A stretch of 64,000 nucleotides of DNA. Source: Purpureocillium takamizusanense (lineage: Eukaryota; Ascomycota; Sordariomycetes; Hypocreales; Ophiocordycipitaceae). The notes under the pieces were generated by a model, which was not told where the DNA came from, ran no database searches, and saw only the letters and a list, made by a program, of their open reading frames with translations. Where the stretch lies: assembly GCF_022605165.1 (NCBI RefSeq), contig NC_063076.1, forward strand, positions 2,162,200 to 2,226,199, in the 5' to 3' direction. The position numbers and the translations under genes are program-made. Positions 35,491 through 45,715 of this stretch are shown here, piece after piece (position 1 is the first letter of the stretch; each line of letters starts with the position of its first letter).

Positions 35491-38400
35491 ATGGCTTCCT
35501 CGGGCCGTAGCAGCGTGCTGCTAGTCGGCGCCGTTGCCGTTGCCCTCCTGCCCTACCTCACCATGGCCTACGCGAACTCGAGCTTCTCGACCGCCGACAT
35601 GCTTCGGGCCCAGCTGGCGCTCATGGACGATCGCCCCGACGACTGCCCACCATGGTAAGCTTTTGCAGAACGGAAGCCGTAGCACATGACTATTGTGCTA
35701 ATGTGTGCGCTTCCTGTAGCTTCAACTGCCTTTTGCCGGCCCATACCTGCGCCCAATACGCCGACTGCAACGAATACAACGGCAAATGCCACTGCCCTGA
35801 CGGATTCGGCGGCGATGACTGCCTGGAACCACGTATGCTTATGTAGCCTCAAGCTCAAAACCGTGCCGTCATGTCACATACTGACCATCATGCCGTCTAG
35901 TGTGCGGCTCTCTTGGCCGTGGCAAGGATCGGCCCATGCGCTCTGGCAGCGTTTGTGAGTGTGACCAAGGCTGGACCGGCATCAACTGCAACGTATGCAC
36001 CGAGAACAAGGCGTGCGACGCGCTCATGGAAACGGGCGCCGGCGGTGTTTGCTACCGCAATGGCGAGGTTGTCAACTATAACCATCAAATCTGCGACGTC
36101 ACGAACAAGCAGATCACCGGACTGCTAGGCGAGCAGCGCCCGGAAGTCACCTTTACCTGCAAAAAGGAAGAGGCCACCTGCGACTTTCAATGTACGTAGG
36201 CCCATGTGCCGCTTTCAACAGTCACACAGGAAATGGACAGCGTGGCTAACTCTCCTGGCTCAGTCTGGGTCGACGCCGTTGAGTCCTTCTATTGCCACCT
36301 CACCGATTGTGAGTCTGGCGCCGACTTTAGCGAAACCAGGAACAAAACCTCGTACAAGTGTGAACACATCAGCTGCAGCTGCATTCCAGGCCGCATGCTT
36401 TGTGGCAAGGATGGCTCGATCGACCTCTCCGACTTCCTCGACCAGGCCATTCAGGGCCCCGGTGGCTTCTCGTGCGCTCAGCAGGGCGGCGGCGCTCATA
36501 ACTGCGCCTTTACCGAACCCGAGATGGACAAGCTGATTCATGATCTCATTGGCGATTCTAGCATTTTACTAAACTGCCGAGCTGGCGAATGCCTTTATGA
36601 GACGGAAGTCCCGGGCTACAAGCGTCCTGTTAAGCAAATCAACACGCCACTTATAGCCGGCGTGATTGCAGGCTGTGCCCTCTTTGTCGTTGCCGTGATC
36701 GTCCTGACATGGATTCTGTCGCGTCGCAAGCTCAAGTATGGCGCCATTCGCTTGGAGGATTCAGATGATGAGAGCACGAAGCTCATGGCCGATCACAAGC
36801 CCGCTGCCTTGTACTTTTCCAACGTTTTCTACTCGCTCAACGGCAAGAGTATTCTCTCCGGCATAAGTGGAATATGTCACCCGGGCGAGGTTACCGCCAT
36901 CATGGGAGCATCTGGTGCGGGAAAGACTAGCCTCCTTGATATCCTGGCGCGAAAAAACAAGCGTGGTCAGGTCAGCGGCGACTTTTATGTCAACGGCGAG
37001 AAAGTTGTCAATTCGGAGTACAAGAAAGTGGTGGGTTTCGTGGACCAAGAGGACACCATGCTCCCCACGCTCACGGTCCACGAGACTATTCTCAACAGCG
37101 CTTTGCTGCGACTGCCCCGTGACATGGGTCGCGCAGCAAAGGAGCAAAGGGTCTTGGAGGTGGAAAAGGAACTTGGGATTCACCATATTCGCGACTCGCT
37201 CATTGGCTCCGAAGAAGGCAAAGGCCGCGGTATCTCCGGCGGCGAGAAGCGTCGCGTCAGCATAGCTTGTGAGCTCGTCACTAGTCCGTCCATACTGTTT
37301 CTGGATGAACCGACGAGCGGCCTCGACGCATACAACGCATACAATGTCGTTGAGTGTCTTGTTACCCTGGCCAAAAGCTACAACAGGACCGTCATCTTCA
37401 CCATTCATCAGCCACGATCCAACATTGTTGCGCTTTTTGACAGACTGTTGCTGCTGGCGCAAGGCAAAAGTGTCTTTTCAGGTCCTTTTTCGCATTGCCA
37501 GGCCTTTTTCGACTCGATAGGCTACGAGTGTCCTCCGGGGTTTAACATTGCTGACTACCTGGTCGATCTTACCATGCATGCGGGCAGCAGCACTTCCGTT
37601 GACGATGGCACTGTTGCCGCCGATGTGTCCAGCCTGGGCCCCAGTAGCACCAGAGCTGTGAAGTCAATAGCGAGCATTTCCGGGGAGGACAGCAGCGCGG
37701 ATCCTTCACAGTCACCAAGGCCAAAAAACCTCCGTCGGGACTCTGTTCGCGCGCGTCAGGAGCGAGAGCTTTATACCAGAAGAAGGCATACAGTGGACAC
37801 AGCAGCTTCATCAGACGCCGGTGGTGAGGACGCCTTGACCTACAGATTGCAGACCAACATGCCCAACACAAGCCAGTCCGGGTTTCAAGAGGACACTCAC
37901 GACCTGCCACCGTCCGCCGCGACTGGCACAGACCTCGATTTGATGACGCAGGCTTTTAGCCGCTCTAATATTGCCTCTGTTATGCTCTCCGAGATTCATC
38001 AAGCCATCTTAGCTGCAGGGGAGGCAAACGGCGGCAACTCGAATGGCTGCGACGCTGGTGGCCCCATCGCCCCGAGCAGCAATGCCATGGGAAGAGGTTA
38101 TGCCCGGGTCGGCTATCTGCGACAATTCCTGATCCTTTCTCAGAGGACATGGAAGAATCTGTACAGGAATCCGATGCTGATGCTGACGCACTACGCCATT
38201 GCCATCATACTAGCAGTTTTTTCTGGATATCTGTTTTACGGACTTACGGACGACATTCCAGGCTTTCAGAATCGCCTTGGCCTCTTCTTCTTCCTCCTTG
38301 CGCTCTTTGGGTTCAGCACACTCACCAGTCTGAATGTATTCGCTACCGAGCGCCTGCTCTTCGTGCGGGAGCGCGCAAATGGCTACTACTCCCCGGCGAC

Positions 38401-38944
38401 ATATTTCGCAGCCAAGGTTCTGTTCGACATCATTCCGTTGCGAATTGTCCCGCCCATTCTTATGGGGTCCATCGTGTACCCCATGACTGGACTGGTCCCA
38501 GATTCGGGCCACTTCTTCAAGTTTATCCTGGTGTTAGTTCTTTTCAACCTCGCCGCCGCCGCGATCTGCCTGTTCATCGGCATCGTATGCAAGGATGGCA
38601 GCGTCGCCAACCTCGTAGGCAGCCTAGTCATGCTTTTCAGTCTGCTCTTTGCCGGCTTTCTCCTGAACCACGATGCCACGCCGGCTGGCGCACTCTGGCT
38701 ACAAACGCTATCAATTTTCCATTACGGATTTGAGTCGCTCATAGTCAACGAGGTGGTTGAACTGACACTGGTGGACAAGAAGTACGGGCTGGATATCACC
38801 GTCCCAGGCGCGGCCATTCTCAGTTCATTTGGTTTCAACAATAGTGCGCTTTGGACAGACGTTCGGAATCTGGGTATTTTCGCAGCTGCCTTCGTCCTTT
38901 TGGCTTATGCAGCAATGCATGTCCTTCTCGTTGAGAAGCGATGA
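35491..38944 (+). CDS. ADP1: ADP1-type ABCG half-transporter with Cys-rich extracellular domain
   Basis: Four exons, 35491..35654, 35720..35832, 35901..36191 and 36264..38944, introns 65, 68 and 72 nt, 1082 residues (yeast Adp1 has 1049). The N-terminus is a signal-like hydrophobic stretch. A Cys-rich, EGF-like luminal region follows ([31 protein letters not shown]), then a membrane helix near [24 protein letters not shown]. The ATPase domain has Walker A GASGAGKT at 404-411, signature SGGEKRR at 514-520 and Walker [15 protein letters not shown] Ser-rich linker precedes the C-terminal six-helix ABC2 membrane domain. The substrate of this eukaryotic ABCG subgroup is unknown. Splice joins are strong. 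Confidence 0.93.
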
Positions 38945-39190
38945 ATTCAGCAGTGGAGAATATCGAGGTTTCACAGCTGTATGGCGGATTGCTGCTATGT
39001 ATAAGATGAACAAGAATAGACTCAGATTGCGTCACACCCGCTGACTGAACACCGTTGACGCGCTGATCATGACGTACCGCAAGACTATTTTCCAGGCTAG
39101 ATGTCACATCCGATTGCGATTTCTCCTCCATTGACGATGGATCGCTTGACGATCCATGGGTGGTGGTACATAACTATCCGGCGAGATCAA

Positions 39191-40090
39191 TTACTCCATC
39201 TTTCCGCCTGTCAGGTCCTCCGCAATTTTCTTCTGTCGTTTGACTGATCTGTCATACTCGGACTCGTAATAGTCCATAAGTTTTGTCGATGTGCCCGTAG
39301 ATGTTTCCAGCATGTTGGCGATGGAAGGCGGCTTGCCGTATATGCCCCATGTGTTCTCCGTGGCACCATAGCGGTTGACAGCTTGACTCTGCTTTCTGAA
39401 ATAGTCTTCAGTGAAAACTCTGTCGATTTCTGCGCGCAGTTCGCTCTCTTGCACGATGAAGTTCGAGGCACTGATATACAGTTCCATGAGAGCATCACGT
39501 CTGGCCTCTCGCTTCGCGGCTTCCCTCGCTAGCACCTCTGTGCGGCTGCGATCAGCACGAGAGAATCGCTGGGGGTCTGGGTACACTTTGGTGTCCAGAA
39601 TCGCGCCCAAGACAGTGCTACGTGTCAAAACATCGTCTTCACGCTCCGGGGCAGCCGCAGCCCTGTTGTGCTCGTTGAATTTGCGGGTTACACGGGCGTT
39701 GCGCAGCTTGTCGCTCGCGGATCGCCTTTCCCACAGGGCCTGTAGACTTCCTGCAAGATTCTGTCGTCGATTATCCGCCAGTGTGGCCTTCCATCGCTGT
39801 GCGTCGTTGGACGGAGTTCGCTGTTTCGATGGCTTTGGTGCAGTGCGCTGGATGTAATCGGGTTGCACTTTAAGGTCTCCTTCGGGGCGGGGAAATATTT
39901 CCCTCGGTACCGGGAGATGACCTCTAACTCGTGGGGGCTTTGTTTCATCGGATTGAGCAGGCGTGGGGAGGCGGATATAGGAGGGTGACTCCGGGGGCAC
40001 GATGTTGGACTGCGAAGGTCGCGATGTTGAAAAATTCCGTCGGGCTGTTAGGGCATGGCGAAGTCCCAGACGCCCGTATGAACCGGACAT
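39191..40090 (-). CDS. Probable mitochondrial ribosomal protein mS26 (PET123-like)
   Basis: A single exon of 299 residues. I chose the ATG at 40090 because it opens a mitochondrial presequence (MSGSYGRLGLRHALTARRNFSTSRPSQ) rich in Arg and Ser. Downstream are VRGHLPVPREIFPR, a long basic helical region with many Arg and Lys (KREARRDALMELYISASNFIVQE), and NTWGIYGKPPSIANML near the end. This layout matches the fungal small-subunit mitoribosomal protein mS26/PET123, from memory of the family and not from a search. The gene is divergent from NOG2. Confidence 0.65.
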   Translation of the reverse strand: MSGSYGRLGLRHALTARRNFSTSRPSQSNIVPPESPSYIRLPTPAQSDETKPPRVRGHLPVPREIFPRPEGDLKVQPDYIQRTAPKPSKQRTPSNDAQRWKATLADNRRQNLAGSLQALWERRSASDKLRNARVTRKFNEHNRAAAAPEREDDVLTRSTVLGAILDTKVYPDPQRFSRADRSRTEVLAREAAKREARRDALMELYISASNFIVQESELRAEIDRVFTEDYFRKQSQAVNRYGATENTWGIYGKPPSIANMLETSTGTSTKLMDYYESEYDRSVKRQKKIAEDLTGGKME

Positions 40091-40485
40091 GTTTGCAATT
40101 GTGCCTCCTCTCTCCTGCAATCGACTAAAGGCCGGTGCGCATGTCGTTCTACGCAGATGCAGGAGTCGTTTGGGAGACGGGCGGTCGCGGTGACAAGACG
40201 CAGCCGCCTGGAGGTTGGGAAATTTGTTGGAGCAATTTTACGGCCCTGGAGAGATGATTATCCGGGCCCGCGGACCACATTGATTCTTGGCTCGACGAGC
40301 CTACTGCAGTGGGTCGCATTTCCTTAGCAAAAAAAAAATTCGAAAGAACCACAGAAGCATGATCCTGCTACTTTTTTGCGTCGCTTTTCCACTCAACAGC
40401 CATATCCGGCTTTGAGCGCAGCAGGAGCCTTCTGTGCTTGTTATTCGACTGCTACTTTTCCCAGTCGACGTCATTCATCGCAATC
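40091..40485. promoter_or_regulatory. Shared divergent promoter region of the mS26-like gene and NOG2
   Basis: About 395 bp separate the two opposite start codons, so both promoters must lie here or overlap the 5' leaders. An A-run is present near 40329-40337. No specific transcription-factor site can be assigned with confidence. Confidence 0.5.
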
Positions 40486-42689
40486 ATGGGTACCGGAAAG
40501 AAGGAAGCCACCCGTCGTGAGCGTCAAGGCAAGACCGGCGATGGCCTTGGTAACGTGCGGGTCAAGGGCGAGAACTTCTACCGGTTCGAATGACCACCAC
40601 TCTAACCTCATCTACGCGGTCATCACTGACGGGATCTAGAAATGCAAAAAAGGTCAAGGCTCTGAGCATGTACAAGGAGGGTAAGGTGCAGAGAAACGCA
40701 GATGGGCAGATTACCAAGGCTGCGTCATACCAGTCTCGTGATATCCCCAACGCCCGGATCGAGCCGAATCGCAAGTGGTTTACCAATACTCGGGTTGTCT
40801 CTCAGGATACCCTAAAGGCATTCCGCGAAGCCATGGCGGAGAAGGCCAACGACCCGTACCAAGTTCTCCTGAAGTCCAACAAGCTGCCCATGAGCCTCAT
40901 TCGCGACGGTCAGGACACCAACGGCATCAAACAACATAAAGCCAAAATGACCGTCGAGAGCTCTCCATTCGCCGACACCTTCGGTCCAAAAGCACAACGC
41001 AAGCGCGTCAAGCTTGGTGTGAGTTCACTAGAGGATCTCGCCGACGACACAGAGAAGAGTATGGACTCGTACCAGGACCGTCTGGAACAAGCAAAGCTCC
41101 TCAGCGGTCAAGGCGGCGACGACGAACAGGTCCCCATGGCCATCGAGCCCGTTTTCGACAAGGGGCAGAGCAAGAGGATTTGGAATGAGCTCTACAAGGT
41201 CATTGACTCCTCAGACGTCGTGATTCATGTTCTCGATGCCAGGGACCCCATTGGCACTCGTTGTAGGAGCGTTGAGAAATATCTCAAGGAGGAAGCGCCC
41301 CACAAGCACTTGATCTTCGTCTTGAACAAGTGCGACTTGGTCCCTACGAGCGTTGCGGTATGTTCTCTTCCTTTCTCGCCAGCCACATGAATTCCCCGTC
41401 CGCCGTTTCATGCACCACACGTGCTGCAAATTTCTCAATTACCCTCGGTGGTATTCCCCAGTGCTTTTTGTCAGGACGCCTTCCTTCACTATCTTCGTGG
41501 AGGCCGTCTGTTACGGCATTGGGATATTAAATTTGCTATTCTCGACTGCCCTAGCACTCGTGCTTCCGGCTGATGGGTGCCGTTTTGGTCACTATCGTGA
41601 GATGGCATGTGTGTCGAATGAGTTGAGGTCTACCACTGTCTGCACGACGATTCCACTGGTGACTTCTTAGTTACGACCCCTACATTGCTTCATTTATTTA
41701 TCTTGAACTCTCCCTCTTTCCCCACTTCTCTCTACTCGGTTGAAACTATCGGCGAGATAAATACGCATGCTAATCTTGACCAACAGGCTAGTTGGGTGCG
41801 CAAACTTTCTAAGGAGTACCCTACGCTCGCGTTTCATGCAAGCATCACCAACTCCTTCGGTAAGGGGTCATTGATACAGTTGCTTCGGCAGTTCTCGAGT
41901 TTGCATTCAGACAGGAAACAAATATCGGTGGGGCTCATTGGCGGCCCCAATACCGGAAAGTCTTCCATCATCAATACGCTGCTCAAGAAAAAGGTCTGCA
42001 ACGTTGCACCTATACCTGGAGAGACCAAGGTCTGGCAGTACGTCAGCCTTATGAAGCGCATATACCTCATCGACTGCCCGGGTGTGGTACCACCCTCGAG
42101 CACGGATACGCCAACGGATCTCATTCTCCGTGGTGTCGTCCGCGTTGAGAAGGTGGAACATCCGGAGCAATACATCAGCGCCGTGCTGAGCCGGGTGAAG
42201 CGTCATCACATGGAGAAGACTTATGAGCTAAAGGGTTGGGGAAATGCCACTGAGTTGCTGGAGCTGCTCGCCAGGAAGAGCGGCCGCCTGTTGCGGGGTG
42301 GTGAGCCGGACCTAGATGGCGTCGCGAAGATGGTCCTGAATGATTTCATGCGGGGCAAGATCCCATGGTTCACGCCGGCACCAAGGGACTCGGACAACGA
42401 AGATACTCCGGATGGACGCAGCGGGAAACTCGGGGAGATGCCGAGAAAGCGGCCCGCGGATACCACTGTCGATCCCGCCGTCTCGCCGTCTGTGGACGAC
42501 GATGGCGACAGAGGCGATGAGCCTTTCGAAGGCTTCGACAGCGATGTCGATATCGAGGGGGAGGACGGAGAGATTTCCGGTGGGGACGCAACTGGGCCAT
42601 CGAGCAGCCACGAGACTGCCATCATCAAGTCGGCCAATACAGGGCGGCGGCATGACGGATCGCAGCCAGCAAAGAGGTTGCGCCAATGA
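40486..42689 (+). CDS. NOG2: Nucleolar GTP-binding protein 2 (NOG2/NUG2)
   Basis: Three exons, 40486..40583, 40640..41357 and 41787..42689, give 572 residues. The first intron is 56 nt (CTGAC branch); the second is 429 nt, unusually long. The protein starts [19 protein letters not shown]. The GTPase domain is circularly permuted as in the YlqF/Nog2 family: G4 NKCD at 263-266 comes before G1 GPNTGKSS at 325-332 and G3 DCPG at 368-371. The first splice restores [29 protein letters not shown]. The C-terminus is acidic and disordered. Nog2 is a checkpoint GTPase on nuclear pre-60S ribosomal particles. Confidence 0.95.
41358..41786 (+). ncRNA. Long NOG2 intron, candidate host of an H/ACA snoRNA
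   Basis: The intron is 429 nt, against 44-361 nt for other introns here. In yeast the NOG2 intron carries the H/ACA snoRNA snR191. Here an ANANNA-type box (ATATTA) lies at 41524-41529 and an ACA (41682-41684, followed by three bases) comes late. The 7-mer TAGTTAC at 41668-41674 begins exactly 14 nt before the ACA, the usual guide-arm distance, and is complementary to GUAACUA of the helix 69 loop of large-subunit rRNA. I did not fold the hairpins, so this is a hypothesis. Confidence 0.35.
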
Positions 42690-43614
42690 GCGGCGACCCG
42701 GCTAGACTGTGCATCATTTAGCCCTATGGACCCATCGGTGTTCTGATTGCGTTCGTCGTTTCGGATGGGCTCTTGCCATGCTGGCTCTTGCAAGTCCACC
42801 TATGATTTGGTGAGCACTCTCCTCACGGCCCCTTCATCGGCAATAATCCGATCGGCGTTGTCAAGCCATTTTGCATGGCGATGACAGGGCCTTGGACGAC
42901 TAGTGCGGATGTCTACTCTGTATCCTGTGGACGGTGGGCAGGACTAACGAATTGCCTGGGTGCGATTCGTAACATACAGCGTCGCCGAGTATATTGTCCA
43001 CGGTTCATGCGGTGGTTACCGTGTGCGGCACTGCTAGATGAGGACACCGCCACCCGAAGCGAGTGGGTGGCGTCGATGTGTATGGTAACATGTGATTAGT
43101 TAGCATTTTGATACCCCTGGCGTGGTTGCGTTGCTTCAAGCTTGAGGTCATTGTCCCGTCCGCCTTAGCCATCTTTCCCTTCCATGGTCAATCATTGGTC
43201 GGTAGCCGTGGCTGCTCTACTGATGGCGGTGTTGGGTTGAAGCCTCGTCCTTGTTGGGGGGGACGGGCGAATGCCATGCTCGATAGTATCCGCGCCGCCG
43301 GACCTCTGATCGGGTCGCGGCAGCTGTGGATATGGCAGTATAGGGTAGGTAGTCGGTATGAAGCCACACTGGCTTCCTTGACAAATGACCAAAAATTTGG
43401 TCTACGGTCGCCAAACAATCATAACATTCGAAGTCCGCCCTACCACCCCCCTTCCTCCGTTCCTGGCCGGCGCTGGATATGCTATCATCGTGTTCATTTC
43501 GCTAGCAAGGACCACTACGCCGTGCATCACCCGTCACGGAGCGTACTCCCTCGACTCTACTCAAAGTTGGCTGAATTCAAGGCTGCCGCAGCCGGTGCAG
43601 TCATCATCTATGAC
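42690..43614. other. Intergenic region, no gene seen
   Basis: The stretch lies between the NOG2 stop and the small myristoylated-type protein gene on the same strand. The frame used by the latter is open far upstream but has no conserved content. No repeat island or RNA gene was recognised. Confidence 0.4.
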
Positions 43615-44248
43615 ATGGGCTCGTCACAATCGAAAGCCTCCACCGCGACCGGTGCAACTCGCAAGTTCCCACAGCGGGCTGCGGGCATGAATATATACCA
43701 ACGGAGCCCGGCGAGGGCTGTCGCGAAGCCAGACAAGGCCAGAAGCGTCAAAGATAAAGGTACACTGAGTCATATGGCTGTCGCGGAAACGGAAGCCAAC
43801 CGACGGACATGCTAACGACAACAAAAAAGATGAAGCCGACGGCATGGATCCAGACTTCGCACCGGGCAACAGGTTCTCGCAGCGGCTTCATCAGATGGGG
43901 ATGGTGCAGCCAAATCCTACATTCTCCCCATCCTCTACAGCCGCTGGGGCCAAGGATCGCGACATTGCGCCACTACCATTGAAGTTACGGGCCGCCAATT
44001 CGACGCTGTCTGTCCTTGATGCGAGACAGGCGCTCCAGCTGCAAGCCGACCAAGACCTGGAGAATATGGGACGGAGTGGGTATCACGGTCGCCGCCTACT
44101 TGACATGCGAGCCGTACTCGATGTCATCCGCATGCGCGAACGCGGCGTGCCTCTGTCCGCTGTCGAATCGAGACTTGGGCTCGAGCCTGGGATCACGGGC
44201 AAGCTCGGTAGCCATAGACTCTTGTCACACATATCAACAAGCAGCTAG
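43615..44248 (+). CDS. Small fungal protein with an N-myristoylation motif
   Basis: Two exons, 43615..43759 and 43830..44248, with a 70-nt intron (GCTAAC branch, AAAAAG acceptor), give 187 residues. The protein starts MGSSQSK, with Gly2 and Ser6 in the arrangement recognised by N-myristoyltransferase, so it may be lipidated and membrane-attached. A basic region RKFPQRAAG follows. After the splice come MDPDFAPGNRFSQRLHQMGMVQPNPTFSPSS and a helical part GRRLLDMRAVLDVIRMRERGVPLSAVESRLGL, which resembles a small helix-turn-helix-like fold. I know it only as a conserved hypothetical; function is unknown. Confidence 0.75.
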
Positions 44249-44573
44249 AGCCATCTGACGACGATCAGCGTGCACTACCTCCAAGCGCCGTGCATTATTG
44301 CTCACCCCACATGGCTGCAAACACATGCGACAGCGCGATGGTCAAACCCCCTCGAATCGTTACTACGATTATATACGCGATTGGCGATACACAACTGGAC
44401 ACAAACCCAGGACCATGACCTGCCCCCGCCCCCCTTGGGAATCTACGTTGCGCCCTATGGCTTGCCAGCAGCCAGGCGTACTGAACGACGCCATTTGGCC
44501 GCCCACGGTCTACCCTACCTGCACGCGTCGAGTGACATGGCTGACCACGCTGCGATACGCACAATGAAGCGCT
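44249..44573. other. Intergenic region between convergent genes
   Basis: The stretch lies between the stops of the small myristoylated-type gene and the SDR gene and should contain both 3' untranslated regions. Nothing else is visible. Confidence 0.4.
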
Positions 44574-45715
44574 CTACCATGCTGCGTGGCCGCCATCTAT
44601 TCGGAGGTCACTCCCGGTCATAAAGCTGCTGGCATCACTGAGAAGGAAGACGGCGGACCCACGATACTCGCTGGGTAGGCTCAAGCGCTTCAGCATGTTC
44701 TCCTTGGGCCAGACCTCCTTGCGCTCGGGATAATCGTCAAAGAGCGACTGCAGCATCTGCGTCATGATGTATCCCGGCGAGAGAGTGTTGACGCGGATCC
44801 CATACTCGCCCCACTCAGCTGCGAGGCTTCGACACAGCTGGATGACGGCGGCCTTGGATGCGTTGTAGGCTCTGTCGCGACGCGGGAAAGGTCAGGCACG
44901 TGCATGGCTTAGGGGCTGCTAGGCGACTAATCGAGAGGCAATAGACTTACGGCGCGTACATGCCCCGATTGGCGATGGTGCCACTCATACTCGCGATAAG
45001 GCAGATGCTGCCGGGCTGCTTGAGGCGGACCATTTGGCGAGCGGCGGCCTGGGCGGTCATGAAGGCACCCGTGACGTTGATGCTCATCATCCTATCCACC
45101 TCGTCCGATGTGTACTCGAGCGCGGGTGTCTCGTGGTTGATGCCGGCAGCGGCGATTAAGCCGTCGAGCCTGCCGGCCTGATTGGCAATTGTCTCCATAA
45201 TCTTGTTGAGCTCGCCGACGTCTCGAACATCGGTCTGGTGATAGGTCAGGCTGGTGTCGAGATCGCGGCGCGCTCGCTTGCTGATCTCGGAGAAGCCCGA
45301 CGCCGGGTCGTTGGCGGGCGAGGGCAACCTGTCGACGCAGTGCACTTTACGCAATACATTCTGAGTCAGTTTCGCGCCAGCGGACGAACAGCGAAGGGGC
45401 AAGAAAGAGAAACGGAAGAGAGCGAAACGAAGGCGTACCGGTTGCGCCTGCCTCGAGCAGAGCTTCTGCCTGGACGAGGCCGAGGCCCCTGGCACCGCCT
45501 GAGACGACGATGACCTTGTCCTTGAGGCTGAACTCGGGCAGCAGATGTGGTCGCGTGGTGGGGTTGAGATTGCTCTGGGCCGGGGTGGAATGCATGGGCT
45601 TCCGGTCGGCGCGGGGAAGCAGGTGGGGACGGCCTGCTGCCGGGGCGGCGGCAGCTGGAGCGGCGCTGAGGCGCCCGCGGGCGAGCTGCCTCAAAGTGGG
45701 GGCGAGGCGAGACAT
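44574..45715 (-). CDS. Short-chain dehydrogenase/reductase with N-terminal extension
   Basis: Three exons, complement(44574..44871, 44951..45344, 45439..45715), introns 79 and 94 nt, 322 residues. The start at 45715 gives an Arg/Ala-rich N-terminus of about 55 residues that could target mitochondria. The frame remains open upstream to 46360 but with no conserved content. The Rossmann motif is VVSGGARGLGL (about 71-80), followed by ATVHCVD across the first splice, an AAAGI structural motif, Ser213, and the catalytic Tyr226-x3-Lys230 (YNASK), which is formed at the second splice. The C-terminus SSFMTGSDLRIDGGHAAW is typical of classical SDRs acting on polyols or sugars, such as arabinitol or mannitol dehydrogenases; the substrate is not certain. 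Confidence 0.88.

Noticed and set aside
40580..40596. GGTTCGAAT as a tRNA T-loop
   Set aside because: It lies at the donor of the first NOG2 intron and no acceptor or D-arm surrounds it.
43108..43614. Upstream part of the frame that contains the MGSSQSK start
   Set aside because: No conserved content; the myristoylation-type N-terminus begins cleanly at 43615.
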